A DNA stretch of 64,000 bases from Roseburia lenta (GTDB lineage: Bacteria > Bacillota > Clostridia > Lachnospirales > Lachnospiraceae): assembly GCF_014287435.1 (NCBI RefSeq), contig NZ_JACOPG010000003.1, positions 310,001 to 374,000 on the forward strand. The letters are read 5' to 3'. Shown here piece by piece: positions 15,921-24,659 of this stretch. How positions within the stretch are numbered: the first letter of the stretch is position 1; the number at the start of each line of letters is the position of its first letter. The notes below the pieces were generated by a model that did no database searches, had not been told where the DNA came from, and saw nothing but the letters and a program-made list of their open reading frames with translations. Made by a program: the position numbers and the translations under genes.

Positions 15921-17420
15921 ATGTTAGAAAAGAAGAATTATCAGTTTTGGTTTTGCACCGGATCACAGGATCTGTACGGAGAGGAGTGCCTGGCACATGT
16001 GGCAGAACATTCGAAGATCATCGTTGAGGCTTTGAACAGATCCGGCAACCTGCCATACGAGGTCATCTGGAAGCCGACCATGATCACAAATGAAGTGATC
16101 CGCAGAACTTTTAACGAAGCAAATACGGATGAGAATTGCGCAGGTATCATTACCTGGATGCATACGTTTTCTCCGGCAAAATCATGGATCCTGGGCTTAC
16201 AGGAATTGCGCAAACCACTTTTGCATTTACATACCCAGTTCAACCGGGAAATCCCATATGACACCATCGATATGGACTTTATGAATGAGAACCAATCCGC
16301 GCACGGTGATCGTGAATATGGTCATATCTTCAGCCGTCTTGGCATGGAGCGCAAGGTCATCGCCGGCTATTGGGAAGATGCGGATGTCCAGAAGGAGATC
16401 GGCGCATGGATGTGTACGGCAGTGGGCGTGATCGAGAGCAGCCATGTCCGCGTGATGCGTGTGGCTGATAATATGCGAAATGTTGCTGTTACCGAGGGCG
16501 ACAAGGTCGAGGCACAGATCAAGTTCGGCTGGGAAGTAGATGCCTATCCGGTCAATGAGATCGTAGAAGCCGTGAATGCCGTATCACAGGCAGATATTGA
16601 TACTTTGGTAGAGGAATATTACAGCAAGTATGACATCCTGCTTGAGGGCAGAGACGAAAAAGAATTCCGTCAGCATGTAGCAGTGCAGGCGGGCATAGAG
16701 ATCGGTTTTGAGCGTTTTCTGGAAGAGAGAAATTATCAGGCGATCGTTACACACTTCGGAGATCTGGGCGGACTCAAACAGTTGCCGGGACTTGCCATCC
16801 AGCGTCTGATGGAAAAAGGCTATGGATTTGGTGCTGAGGGTGACTGGAAGACCGCGGCTATGGTGCGTGTCATGAAGATCATGACCCAGGGAGTCAAAGA
16901 TGCCAAGGGAACATCTTTTATGGAGGACTACACATACAATCTGGTACCGGGTAAGGAAGGCGTTCTGGAAGCACATATGCTTGAGGTTTGTCCGACGATC
17001 GCGGACGGCAGGATCGCAATCAAGGAGCAGCCACTGAGTATGGGCGAGCGTGAGGATCCGGCAAGACTGGTATTTACATCAAAGACCGGACCTGCTATTG
17101 CAACATCACTGGTTGATCTTGGCGACCGCTTCCGTCTGATCATCAACGATGTGGATTGCAAAAAGACAGAAAAACCAATGCCAAAACTTCCGGTTGCAAC
17201 TGCATTCTGGACACCGCAGCCAAATCTCAAAGTTGGCACCGAGGCCTGGATTCTGGCAGGAGGTGCACATCATACTGCCTTCTCCTATGATCTGAGCGCA
17301 GAGCAGATGGGGGATTGGGCTGCCAATATGGGCATTGAGGCAGTTTATATTGATAAGGACACCAACATCCGTCAGTTTAAGAATGAAATGAACTGGAATT
17401 CTATTTATTACAGAAAATAA
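15921..17420 (+). CDS. araA: L-arabinose isomerase
   Basis: The 499-residue product matches AraA in length and along its sequence: YQFWFCTGSQDLYGEE at the start, HTFSPAKSWILGL, MNENQSAHGDREYGHI, and the metal-binding Glu/His region including ELGAHHTAFS-like GGAHHTAFSY near the end. It converts L-arabinose to L-ribulose in the cytoplasm using Mn2+. The start has AAAGGAGCAGAC before ATG. No araB, araD, arabinose transporter or regulator is adjacent, so the rest of the pathway must lie elsewhere. It is distinct from the second isomerase-like protein at 40106-41527. Confidence 0.95.
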   Translation: MLEKKNYQFWFCTGSQDLYGEECLAHVAEHSKIIVEALNRSGNLPYEVIWKPTMITNEVIRRTFNEANTDENCAGIITWMHTFSPAKSWILGLQELRKPLLHLHTQFNREIPYDTIDMDFMNENQSAHGDREYGHIFSRLGMERKVIAGYWEDADVQKEIGAWMCTAVGVIESSHVRVMRVADNMRNVAVTEGDKVEAQIKFGWEVDAYPVNEIVEAVNAVSQADIDTLVEEYYSKYDILLEGRDEKEFRQHVAVQAGIEIGFERFLEERNYQAIVTHFGDLGGLKQLPGLAIQRLMEKGYGFGAEGDWKTAAMVRVMKIMTQGVKDAKGTSFMEDYTYNLVPGKEGVLEAHMLEVCPTIADGRIAIKEQPLSMGEREDPARLVFTSKTGPAIATSLVDLGDRFRLIINDVDCKKTEKPMPKLPVATAFWTPQPNLKVGTEAWILAGGAHHTAFSYDLSAEQMGDWAANMGIEAVYIDKDTNIRQFKNEMNWNSIYYRK

Positions 17421-17487
17421 AACAAACATGTGTAATTTCCATCCCGGTGTGTTATACTGTGCTTAGTTGTTTTTGGAGGTAGGTAAA

Positions 17488-17634
17488 ATGACAGAGATGG
17501 GGTTTTTGATTTTTTTTGCCATACTGATCTTGTTTGTTGTTATCGTTGCAGTGGTTGTGGTGGTATCGGCAGTGGCAGGCGCGAGCGCAGCGGTTGCCAA
17601 TACGATCGCAGATGACGACGATGGCGATGCGTGA
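17488..17634 (+). CDS. Small single-span membrane protein, unknown function
   Basis: A 48-residue frame starts ATG 17488 after TTGGAGGTAGG and ends TGA 17634. Residues 5-28 are an almost pure Val/Ile/Leu/Phe helix, followed by a small-residue stretch (AVAGASAAVANT) and an acidic tail (ADDDDGDA). It has a ribosome site and is followed by a terminator at 17676, which supports a real gene. No family recognised. It could be a membrane-tethered regulatory microprotein or a toxin-like peptide; no antitoxin gene or antisense promoter is evident. Confidence 0.55.
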   Translation: MTEMGFLIFFAILILFVVIVAVVVVVSAVAGASAAVANTIADDDDGDA

Positions 17635-17675
17635 TGGCATGAAGATCGGAAAAATTAAATAAGTGTTTTAGGAAC

Positions 17676-17710
17676 AGCCGTCATTATTTGCAGTAATGAC
17701 GGCTATTTTC
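17676..17710 (+). terminator. Rho-independent terminator after the 48-residue gene
   Basis: AGCCGTCATTA (17676-17686) and TAATGACGGCT (17694-17704) pair perfectly around a seven-base loop, followed by ATTTTC. Confidence 0.85.
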
Positions 17711-17718
17711 ATATCCCC

Positions 17719-17750
17719 TTGAACAATTCACCTGCATAGTATGCTATAAT
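17719..17750 (+). promoter_or_regulatory. Extended -10 promoter before the DUF4422 gene
   Basis: TGCTATAAT (17742-17750) is a perfect -10 with the TGn extension. The nearest -35-like box, TTGAAC at 17719, is 20 bases upstream and so less useful. The start codon is 27 bases downstream. Confidence 0.55.
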
Positions 17751-17777
17751 GTAAAAAACTATGATTTGGAGAAAATT

Positions 17778-18593
17778 ATGCAAACAAAGATCATCATTGC
17801 CATGCATAAGCCATACAAGACACCGGCAGAATCCGTCTATCTGCCCCTACAAGTGGGCGCAGAGGGAAAGGACAGCATCCCGGGACTTGTGTGTGACAAT
17901 ACAGGCGAGAATATATCAGCAAAAAATCCAACTTACTGCGAACTGACCGGGCTCTACTGGGCCTGGAAAAATCTGGATGCAGATGCCATCGGTCTGGTAC
18001 ATTACCGCAGATACTTTACAGGAAAGAGCCGCTCTTATCGGAAGGCGCATGCAAACGACCTGATGGATTGCGTATTGACGACAGCAGAAGCCGGGGATCT
18101 TATGGAGGCTTATGACATCGTCGTGCCGGCAAAACGTAAGTATTATATTGAATCCCTGTATTCACACTATGCACACACGCTGGATGCCAAGCACCTGGAT
18201 CTGGCACAGGAGGTCATTCACAGCAAATGCCCGGAATATGACGCAGCATGCAAAAAGGTCTACGCATCAACCTGGGGATATATGTTTAATATGTGCATTA
18301 TGCGGCGGACCTATCTGGATGCCTACTGCAAATGGCTTTTCCCGATCCTGGCAGACTTAGAGGATGCCATGCAGGATGATCTGAAAAACATGAGCGCCTT
18401 TGAGGCGAGACTTTTTGGACGTGTCAGTGAGATTCTTTTTAATGTCTGGCTGTTAAAAGAGCAAGAGAGCAAAGAAGCACCGCGCATCAAGGAAGTGGCG
18501 ACCATGCACATGGAACCGGTCAACTGGCTGAAAAAGGGCGGCGCTTTTCTCAAAGCAAAGTTCTTTGGCAAAAAATATGGAGCAAGTTTTTAA
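17778..18593 (+). CDS. DUF4422 (capsular glycosyltransferase-like) protein
   Basis: The 271-residue protein begins KIIIAMHKPYKTP and contains NPTYCELTGLYWAWKN and GLVHYRRYF, all diagnostic of the DUF4422 domain found in capsule and exopolysaccharide loci and thought to be a glycosyltransferase. No membrane segment; the C-terminus is basic. ATG 17778 is preceded by TTGGAG; an in-frame TTG at 17766 is less likely. Its TAA overlaps the ATG of the next glycosyltransferase gene (TAATG), so the two are translated together and probably act on the same glycan. Confidence 0.88.
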   Translation: MQTKIIIAMHKPYKTPAESVYLPLQVGAEGKDSIPGLVCDNTGENISAKNPTYCELTGLYWAWKNLDADAIGLVHYRRYFTGKSRSYRKAHANDLMDCVLTTAEAGDLMEAYDIVVPAKRKYYIESLYSHYAHTLDAKHLDLAQEVIHSKCPEYDAACKKVYASTWGYMFNMCIMRRTYLDAYCKWLFPILADLEDAMQDDLKNMSAFEARLFGRVSEILFNVWLLKEQESKEAPRIKEVATMHMEPVNWLKKGGAFLKAKFFGKKYGASF

Positions 18594-19549
18594 TGAAAGT
18601 AAGTATTATCACTGCCTTTTATAAGGGAAATGCTTATATGGCAGATTACAAAAAAATGATCCGCGCAAACCAGAAAAATCTGGAGAGTGCGGATGAACTG
18701 GAATCCGTGATCATAAATGACAGTCCGGAGGAGAGCGTTGTCCTGCCGGAAGACGGTGGCGATTGCAATATCTGGATCTACGACCAGAAGCAAAACGGCG
18801 GGATCCATGCGGCGCGCGTACGCGGGCTTTCTCTCTGCACCGGTGACTATGTGATCTTTCTGGATCAGGACGACCGCTTGCGGGAGGATGCAGTCGCTAC
18901 CTTTATTGCGACTATGAAAAAATACCAGACGGAGGCAGATAAGGTGCATGCGACGCTGGGGCAGGAATTTTCCCGGACAAAGATCGCGCAGATCATGCGT
19001 TATCCGGTACTGGTCTCCAATGCTCTTATGGAGCAAAAGGACGGAGAGGTCTTATGGTATCGCACGGATTACCATAAAAAGTTGGTCGGTGATTACAGGA
19101 CCTATCTTCGCATTGGCAACCAGATCGTTTCACCGGGACAGTGCCTGATCCCAAAGGCTATGATCCCTGCTGTCTGGACACAGCATATAGGAAAAAAGAA
19201 CGGATCGGACGATTATTTCCTCTGGTTGCTTCTGCTTTGCCAGCGGACACCGTTTTCTTTTGTAGACCAGCCGCTTTATGTGCATGGTTATACGGCACAG
19301 AATTTGTCTGCGGACGCCAAGAAGATGGATGACTCCACCTATGAGTTTATTCATGTTCTGGAAGAAGAAAAGGTCATGGATCCCAAAGATATCCGGCTTT
19401 TGCGGCGGACGATCTCCTATAAAGATAAGTTTCGAGGTGGCAGTGCCGGGGCAAAGGCGTTTTCTACCCTGCGCAATCTGGATATTTTCCTGCCAAATCT
19501 GATTTTTAAATGGCGGAGCAAAACACCCTATGGATTTAACCGGGAATGA
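18593..19549 (+). CDS. Family 2 glycosyltransferase, coupled to DUF4422 gene
   Basis: A 318-residue GT-A enzyme: KVSIITAFYKGNAYM at the start, EDGGDCNIWIYDQKQNGG, and the DxD-like IFLDQDDRL at about residues 86-94. The second half reads as the usual acceptor-binding domain with YRTDYHKKLVG and QTPFSFV-like stretches. It overlaps the DUF4422 gene by one base, so the pair forms a two-gene unit. Products of this type build oligosaccharide units of surface glycans in the cytoplasm. No flippase or polymerase is nearby, which hints at decoration of an existing glycan rather than a complete capsule pathway. Confidence 0.87.
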   Translation: MKVSIITAFYKGNAYMADYKKMIRANQKNLESADELESVIINDSPEESVVLPEDGGDCNIWIYDQKQNGGIHAARVRGLSLCTGDYVIFLDQDDRLREDAVATFIATMKKYQTEADKVHATLGQEFSRTKIAQIMRYPVLVSNALMEQKDGEVLWYRTDYHKKLVGDYRTYLRIGNQIVSPGQCLIPKAMIPAVWTQHIGKKNGSDDYFLWLLLLCQRTPFSFVDQPLYVHGYTAQNLSADAKKMDDSTYEFIHVLEEEKVMDPKDIRLLRRTISYKDKFRGGSAGAKAFSTLRNLDIFLPNLIFKWRSKTPYGFNRE

Positions 19550-19560
19550 GAAAAAGGCAG

Positions 19561-19589
19561 TTGATTTTTCCCCTGTTTCCTTATAAGAT
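19561..19589 (+). promoter_or_regulatory. Likely valS promoter
   Basis: TTGATT (19561-19566) and TAAGAT (19584-19589) are 17 bases apart, directly after the glycosyltransferase stop and about 68 bases before the valS start. There is no room for a T-box leader between this promoter and the gene. Confidence 0.5.
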
Positions 19590-19656
19590 AATATAGATAA
19601 GATGGTAACATAGGCAAGGAGTAGATCCGCCTATGCGGAAAGGAATAATAGATAAA

Positions 19657-22311
19657 ATGAGTAAAGAATTAGCAAAGACGTATGACCCGAGTGGGTTGGA
19701 AGACAGACTTTACAAAAAATGGGAGGATAATGGCTATTTTCACGCTGAGGTAGACCGCAGCAAGAAACCATTTACCATCGTGATGCCACCTCCAAATATC
19801 ACAGGTCAGCTCCACATGGGACATGCTTTAGATAATACCATGCAGGACATTTTGATCCGTTACAAGAGAATGCAGGGATACAATGCCCTCTGGCAGCCGG
19901 GGACAGACCATGCAGCCATCGCTACAGAGGTCAAGGTCATCGAGCATCTGAAAAAGCAGGGCATCAACAAGGATGACCTGGGACGTGACGGATTTTTAGA
20001 CGAATGTTGGAAGTGGCGCGAGGAGTACGGCGGACGTATCATCCGTCAGCTCAAGCGTATGGGATCTTCTGCTGACTGGCAGAGAGAACGTTTTACCATG
20101 GATGAAGGCTGTTCTAAGGCAGTCGAGGAAGTCTTTGTCAAATTATATAATGAGGGCTATATCTATAAGGGCAACCGTATCATCAACTGGTGTCCGGTCT
20201 GCCAGACCTCTATTTCTGATGCAGAGGTAGAGCACGTAGAGCAGGCAGGACATTTCTGGCATATGAAATACGAGATCGTTGGAGAGCCGGGCAGATATGT
20301 AGAATTTGCTACGACCCGTCCGGAGACCATGCTGGGAGATACCGCAGTGGCTGTCAATCCGGCAGATGATCGTTACAAGGATATCGTCGGCAAGACCGTT
20401 ATGCTTCCGTTTATGAACCGTGAGATCCCGGTTATTGCAGACGAGTATGTAGATATGGAATTTGGAACCGGTGTCGTTAAGATCACACCGGCACACGACC
20501 CGAATGACTTTGAGGTTGGCAAGCGTCATGATCTTCCGGTCATCAATATCTTAAATGATGATGCGACCATCAATAGCAATGGTGGCGAATTTGAAGGCAT
20601 GGATCGCTATGAGGCACGTAAAGTCATCGTTCAGAAGATGGACGAGATGGGACTGCTGGTTGGTATTGAAGATCATGTCCACAATGTCGGTACCCATGAC
20701 AGATGTAAGACGACGGTTGAGCCTATGGTAAAGCCGCAGTGGTTTGTTGCCATGGAAGAATTGGCAAAGCCGGCGGTTGAGGCGATCAAGACAGGCGAAT
20801 TGCAGTTCGTGCCAAAGAATTATGATAAGACTTATTTGCACTGGTTGGAGAATATCCGCGACTGGTGTATTTCCAGACAGTTGTGGTGGGGACATCGTAT
20901 CCCGGCATACTACTGCCAGGATTGTGGGGAGACTGTGGTTGCACGCGCATCCGAAGCACCGACCAAGTGTCCGAAGTGTGGCGGCGTACACATGAAACAG
21001 GACGAAGACACGCTGGATACCTGGTTCTCATCTGCTCTATGGCCATTTTCAACTCTGGGTTGGCCGGATAAGACCGAAGATCTGGATTATTTCTATCCGA
21101 CCGATGTACTTGTGACCGGATATGACATTATCTTCTTCTGGGTTGTCCGCATGGTATTTTCCGGTTACGCACACACAGGCAAGTCACCTTTCCATACGGT
21201 ATTGATCCATGGACTCGTGCGCGACTCACAGGGACGCAAGATGAGCAAGTCTTTGGGCAATGGTATCGATCCACTGGAAGTCATTGATAAATACGGCGCA
21301 GACGCCCTGCGTCTGACCTTGATCACCGGTAATGCACCGGGCAATGATATGCGTTTCTATTGGGAGCGTGTAGAGCAGAGCCGCAATTTTGCAAATAAGG
21401 TATGGAATGCATCACGTTTCATCCTGATGAACTTAGAAGGTGTAGAACTGACCCAGCCAGAGGAAGCAGATCTTGCCGTTGCAGATAAGTGGATCCTTTC
21501 ACAGGTCAATACACTGGCAAAAGATGTGACCGAGAATATGGACAAGTACGAACTTGGTATTGCGGTACAAAAGGTCTACAACTTTATCTGGGATGAGTTC
21601 TGTGACTGGTACATTGAGATCGTTAAGCCTCGTATGTATCGCAAGGATCAGGATATGGTATCTGCAAATGCTGCACTTTGGACTTTAAAGACCGTCCTTA
21701 CCGATGCTCTGAAACTTTTGCATCCGTTCATGCCGTTTATCACAGAAGAGATCTTCTGCACCTTGCATCCGGAGGAGGAGACCATTATGCTGACCGACTG
21801 GCCGGTATATGATGAGAACCGTCATTATCCAAAGGAAGAGGCTATGATCGACAGAGCCAAAGATGTCGTTCGTGGTATGCGAAATCTCCGTACCGATATG
21901 GAGGTACCGCCAAGTCGCAAGGCAAAGATCATCATCACATCGGATGATGCGGCAGTGCGGGGGATCTTTACCGAGATCACAGAGTCTTATCAGACACTTG
22001 CCGGTGCCAGTGAGGTATGCGTACAGGCAGGTACAGAGGGCGTACCGGAAGATGCCGTTTCGGTTGTTATCCCGGATGCGGTCATGTATATTCCACTCGA
22101 GGATTTGGTAGATTTTGAGAAGGAAAAGGAAAGACTGACCAAGGAAAAAGAAAAACTGGAAAAGGAACTTGCGCGAAGCAAGGGCATGCTTTCCAATGAG
22201 AAGTTCCTGAATAAGGCTCCGGCAGAAAAGGTGGCTGAGGAGCGCGCGAAGATGGATAAATACCAGCAGATGATGGATGATGTGCTCGCACGTCTGGCAC
22301 AGATGAAGTAA
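19657..22311 (+). CDS. valS: Valyl-tRNA synthetase
   Basis: The 884-residue class I synthetase charges tRNA-Val. The HIGH-type motif is PPPNITGQLHMGHAL near residue 48, and the KMSKS loop reads GRKMSKSLGNG. The editing (CP1) domain and a four-cysteine zinc site (CQDC...CPKC before GGVHM) are present, and the C-terminal coiled-coil arm with LVDFEKEKERLTKEKEKLE is intact. I start it at ATG 19657 (MSKELAKTYDP) where family similarity begins; ATG 19633 in the same frame would add eight residues and neither has an ideal ribosome site. Unlike many Firmicutes valS genes, no T-box is present upstream. Confidence 0.96.
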   Translation: MSKELAKTYDPSGLEDRLYKKWEDNGYFHAEVDRSKKPFTIVMPPPNITGQLHMGHALDNTMQDILIRYKRMQGYNALWQPGTDHAAIATEVKVIEHLKKQGINKDDLGRDGFLDECWKWREEYGGRIIRQLKRMGSSADWQRERFTMDEGCSKAVEEVFVKLYNEGYIYKGNRIINWCPVCQTSISDAEVEHVEQAGHFWHMKYEIVGEPGRYVEFATTRPETMLGDTAVAVNPADDRYKDIVGKTVMLPFMNREIPVIADEYVDMEFGTGVVKITPAHDPNDFEVGKRHDLPVINILNDDATINSNGGEFEGMDRYEARKVIVQKMDEMGLLVGIEDHVHNVGTHDRCKTTVEPMVKPQWFVAMEELAKPAVEAIKTGELQFVPKNYDKTYLHWLENIRDWCISRQLWWGHRIPAYYCQDCGETVVARASEAPTKCPKCGGVHMKQDEDTLDTWFSSALWPFSTLGWPDKTEDLDYFYPTDVLVTGYDIIFFWVVRMVFSGYAHTGKSPFHTVLIHGLVRDSQGRKMSKSLGNGIDPLEVIDKYGADALRLTLITGNAPGNDMRFYWERVEQSRNFANKVWNASRFILMNLEGVELTQPEEADLAVADKWILSQVNTLAKDVTENMDKYELGIAVQKVYNFIWDEFCDWYIEIVKPRMYRKDQDMVSANAALWTLKTVLTDALKLLHPFMPFITEEIFCTLHPEEETIMLTDWPVYDENRHYPKEEAMIDRAKDVVRGMRNLRTDMEVPPSRKAKIIITSDDAAVRGIFTEITESYQTLAGASEVCVQAGTEGVPEDAVSVVIPDAVMYIPLEDLVDFEKEKERLTKEKEKLEKELARSKGMLSNEKFLNKAPAEKVAEERAKMDKYQQMMDDVLARLAQMK

Positions 22312-22338
22312 GGCACATTATTTTAAGGAGGATATGCA

Positions 22339-23007
22339 ATGGATGCAGCACAAGTAAAGCAGATTCTTACAAAGGTAGATCACACATTACTGCGTGTAGA
22401 CAGTAGGTGGGAGGAGATGCAAGAGGTTTTGGATGATGCAATGCGTTATGAGACTGCTTCCGCCTGCATACCTCCTTCTTTTGTAGAAAGAGCAGCAGCC
22501 TATGTGGATGGCAGACTTCCAATCTGTACGGTCATAGGATTTCCAAATGGCTACGCTACAACGGCTACCAAGTGCTTTGAGGCATCCGATGCTGTGGCAA
22601 AGGGCGCAAGCGAGATTGATATGGTCGTCAATGTCGGTTGGGTCAAGGAAGGACGTTTTGATGACATCTTAGATGAGATCGATCAGGTCAAGGCAGCGTG
22701 CCAGGGAAGACTCTTAAAGGTCATCATCGAGACCTGCCTCTTGACAGACCAGGAGATCATTTCCATGTGTCAGGTGGTGTCCGAGTCCAAGGCAGAATAT
22801 ATCAAGACCTCTACCGGCTTTTCAAAAGCAGGAGCAACAAGAGAAACTGTATCTCTGATGGCATCGCATGTAACAGATGGAACACTGGTTAAGGCGGCAG
22901 GTGGTATCGCATCCTTGGAGGATGCAGCAGATTTTATTGCACTGGGAGCAAGCAGACTTGGTACCAGCCGCGTGGTAGCGGCGGTCAAAGAAGGGAGTCG
23001 TAAATGA
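22339..23007 (+). CDS. deoC: Deoxyribose-phosphate aldolase
   Basis: The 222-residue class I aldolase splits 2-deoxyribose-5-phosphate into glyceraldehyde-3-phosphate and acetaldehyde. The Schiff-base lysine is Lys156 in EYIKTSTGF; Asp94 ([10 protein letters not shown]) and the second lysine in the AAGGIAS region complete the usual site. TTAAGGAGG precedes ATG 22339. It lies 27 bases after valS, and its TGA overlaps the ATG of the FapA-like gene by four bases. No other deo gene (phosphopentomutase, nucleoside phosphorylase) is adjacent. Confidence 0.94.
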   Translation: MDAAQVKQILTKVDHTLLRVDSRWEEMQEVLDDAMRYETASACIPPSFVERAAAYVDGRLPICTVIGFPNGYATTATKCFEASDAVAKGASEIDMVVNVGWVKEGRFDDILDEIDQVKAACQGRLLKVIIETCLLTDQEIISMCQVVSESKAEYIKTSTGFSKAGATRETVSLMASHVTDGTLVKAAGGIASLEDAADFIALGASRLGTSRVVAAVKEGSRK

Positions 23008-24428
23008 CAACTCCGATGAATCCATATGCCAAGAAACCGATCATTCGTGTTGACAATAAGGCTATGTTTGCGACGATCCGTTTTCCGGCTCCGGCTGAGG
23101 GGGAAAGTGCGCCTCAGTATGATGTGGATACACTGGAGAACATGCTTGCACAAGAGGGGATAGTCTATGGAATTGATAGGAATATGCTTTCCTCTTTGTG
23201 CCAGGAGATCCTTTTTGATACTGAACTCATCGTTGCTGTGGGAAAAGAGCCCATGGAAGGGATCAATGGCTACTACGAATATCATTTTAGTCAGGATTTC
23301 TCCAAGAAGCCGACCATCCGACCGGATGGATCTGCGGATTTCCTTAGTATCAAGGTGATCGAGGTCGTGCATGAGGGTGACCTGATCGCCACTTACCATC
23401 CTGCGGTCATGGGTATGCCGGGCATGAATGTGCGTGGCAAAGAGATCGAGCCGCGCATGATGCGTGATATGCCACCGATCGGTGGACGTGGTTTTCATCG
23501 TTCGGATGACAATCTGTACTATTATGCGGATATGGATGGTAAGATCGTCCTAAAGAACAATCGGATCAATATTTCTCCTGTCTATGAGATCGACCAGGAT
23601 GCGGATATGAGCATTGGCAACATTGATTTCAAGGGCGATGTGGTAATTCATGGCGGTGTCAAAAACGGTATCCGTATTCATGCGACAGGATCGATCACAG
23701 TGGATGGTCTGGTGGAATTGTGCGACCTGCGCGCCGGACAAGATATTTATCTTTTGAGCGGTGTCAAGGGTGGAGAACGTACCACGATCCATGCAGAGGG
23801 TGCGATTACGGCAGAGTTTATTGAGTATGCCATTGTCTCCTGTAAGGGAATGTTGCACGCGGATGTGCTTTTCAACTGTCTGGTAAATTGTGATTCCAAG
23901 GTCATCACGACCGCAGGCAAGCGTTCTGCTATCATCGGCGGCTATGTGACGGCGGTGCAGGGCGTATCTTCCCTGGTGATCGGCAATAAGTTTGGGACCG
24001 TGACCCATGTTATGGTTGGGATTGACGAGGAGCGCATCAAGGAAATGTCAGATCTTGCAGACAAGATCCGGTCTTTGGATGCCAATCTTGCCAAGATCAA
24101 ACAGGGGATCGAGGATTTTGAACTTCTGGCACAAAAGAAGGGAATTTCCTACAAGGAAGATCCGAGGCGTATGCAGTTGCTGCGTATCCGTATCCGCGAT
24201 GAAGCGGTGGTTGCGGAAGCCCGCGTGCGTTTTGATGAACTGAAAGCCTTGATGGAGGCAGGACGAGGAGCGACTGTGCGTGTCTATGATACCGTATATT
24301 CCGGCGTGACGGTGCGGATCATGGATCAGTATGCACAACTGACGGATTTTCAGAAGCGCGTGGAATTTGTCAAGACCATGACCGGTATCCGTATGGATCC
24401 GCTCTTGGATCCGGTTCCGGATGAATAG
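23004..24428 (+). CDS. FapA-family (DUF342) polymer-forming beta-helix protein
   Basis: A 474-residue cytoplasmic protein with the DUF342 layout: an N-terminal domain (1-180) with [21 protein letters not shown], a glycine- and valine-rich parallel beta-helix with repeated DGLVELCDL / [10 protein letters not shown] type turns (about 190-335), then a coiled-coil region ([21 protein letters not shown] onward) and a short end domain. DUF342 proteins occur widely in Clostridia and Gammaproteobacteria and their role is poorly known. The ATGA overlap with deoC means coupled translation, which is odd given the unrelated function of the aldolase. There is a gap of about 80 bases and a possible promoter before the next small gene. 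Confidence 0.85.
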   Translation: MTTPMNPYAKKPIIRVDNKAMFATIRFPAPAEGESAPQYDVDTLENMLAQEGIVYGIDRNMLSSLCQEILFDTELIVAVGKEPMEGINGYYEYHFSQDFSKKPTIRPDGSADFLSIKVIEVVHEGDLIATYHPAVMGMPGMNVRGKEIEPRMMRDMPPIGGRGFHRSDDNLYYYADMDGKIVLKNNRINISPVYEIDQDADMSIGNIDFKGDVVIHGGVKNGIRIHATGSITVDGLVELCDLRAGQDIYLLSGVKGGERTTIHAEGAITAEFIEYAIVSCKGMLHADVLFNCLVNCDSKVITTAGKRSAIIGGYVTAVQGVSSLVIGNKFGTVTHVMVGIDEERIKEMSDLADKIRSLDANLAKIKQGIEDFELLAQKKGISYKEDPRRMQLLRIRIRDEAVVAEARVRFDELKALMEAGRGATVRVYDTVYSGVTVRIMDQYAQLTDFQKRVEFVKTMTGIRMDPLLDPVPDE

Positions 24429-24510
24429 AGCATCTGCTGACAGATTTTGACGGAATGTTCACAAAGAATCATTATGATAGATAGAAGAAAGCAGTAGTTT
24501 GGAGGCTGAA

Positions 24511-24651
24511 ATGATAGATTTTGAAGAAGAACTGAAAAAGTTTGAGCCAAGTATGGAAGTAGAAGAAGCGGAAGAAGAGATCCAGAAGCGAGATCTGACG
24601 GATATGACGGATATCCTTCGGCAGATGACAGAGCAAAAGAGAGGGAGATAG
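24511..24651 (+). CDS. Small acidic protein of unknown function
   Basis: A 46-residue frame starts ATG 24511 after TTTGGAGGCTGAA, an excellent ribosome site, and stops eight bases before the TPR gene. The product is strongly acidic in its first half (DFEEELKKFEPSMEVEEAEEE) and basic at the end (EQKRGR), predicted helical, without membrane segment. No family recognised. A weak promoter (TTGACG at 24447, CATTAT at 24470, 17-base gap) may serve this gene and the TPR gene. A role as a partner of the TPR protein is a guess from position. Confidence 0.6.
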   Translation: MIDFEEELKKFEPSMEVEEAEEEIQKRDLTDMTDILRQMTEQKRGR

Positions 24652-24659
24652 AAGCAGAC

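Noticed and set aside
19550..19656. Possible T-box leader before valS
   Set aside because: The space from promoter to start is under 80 bases and there is no T-box motif or antiterminator.
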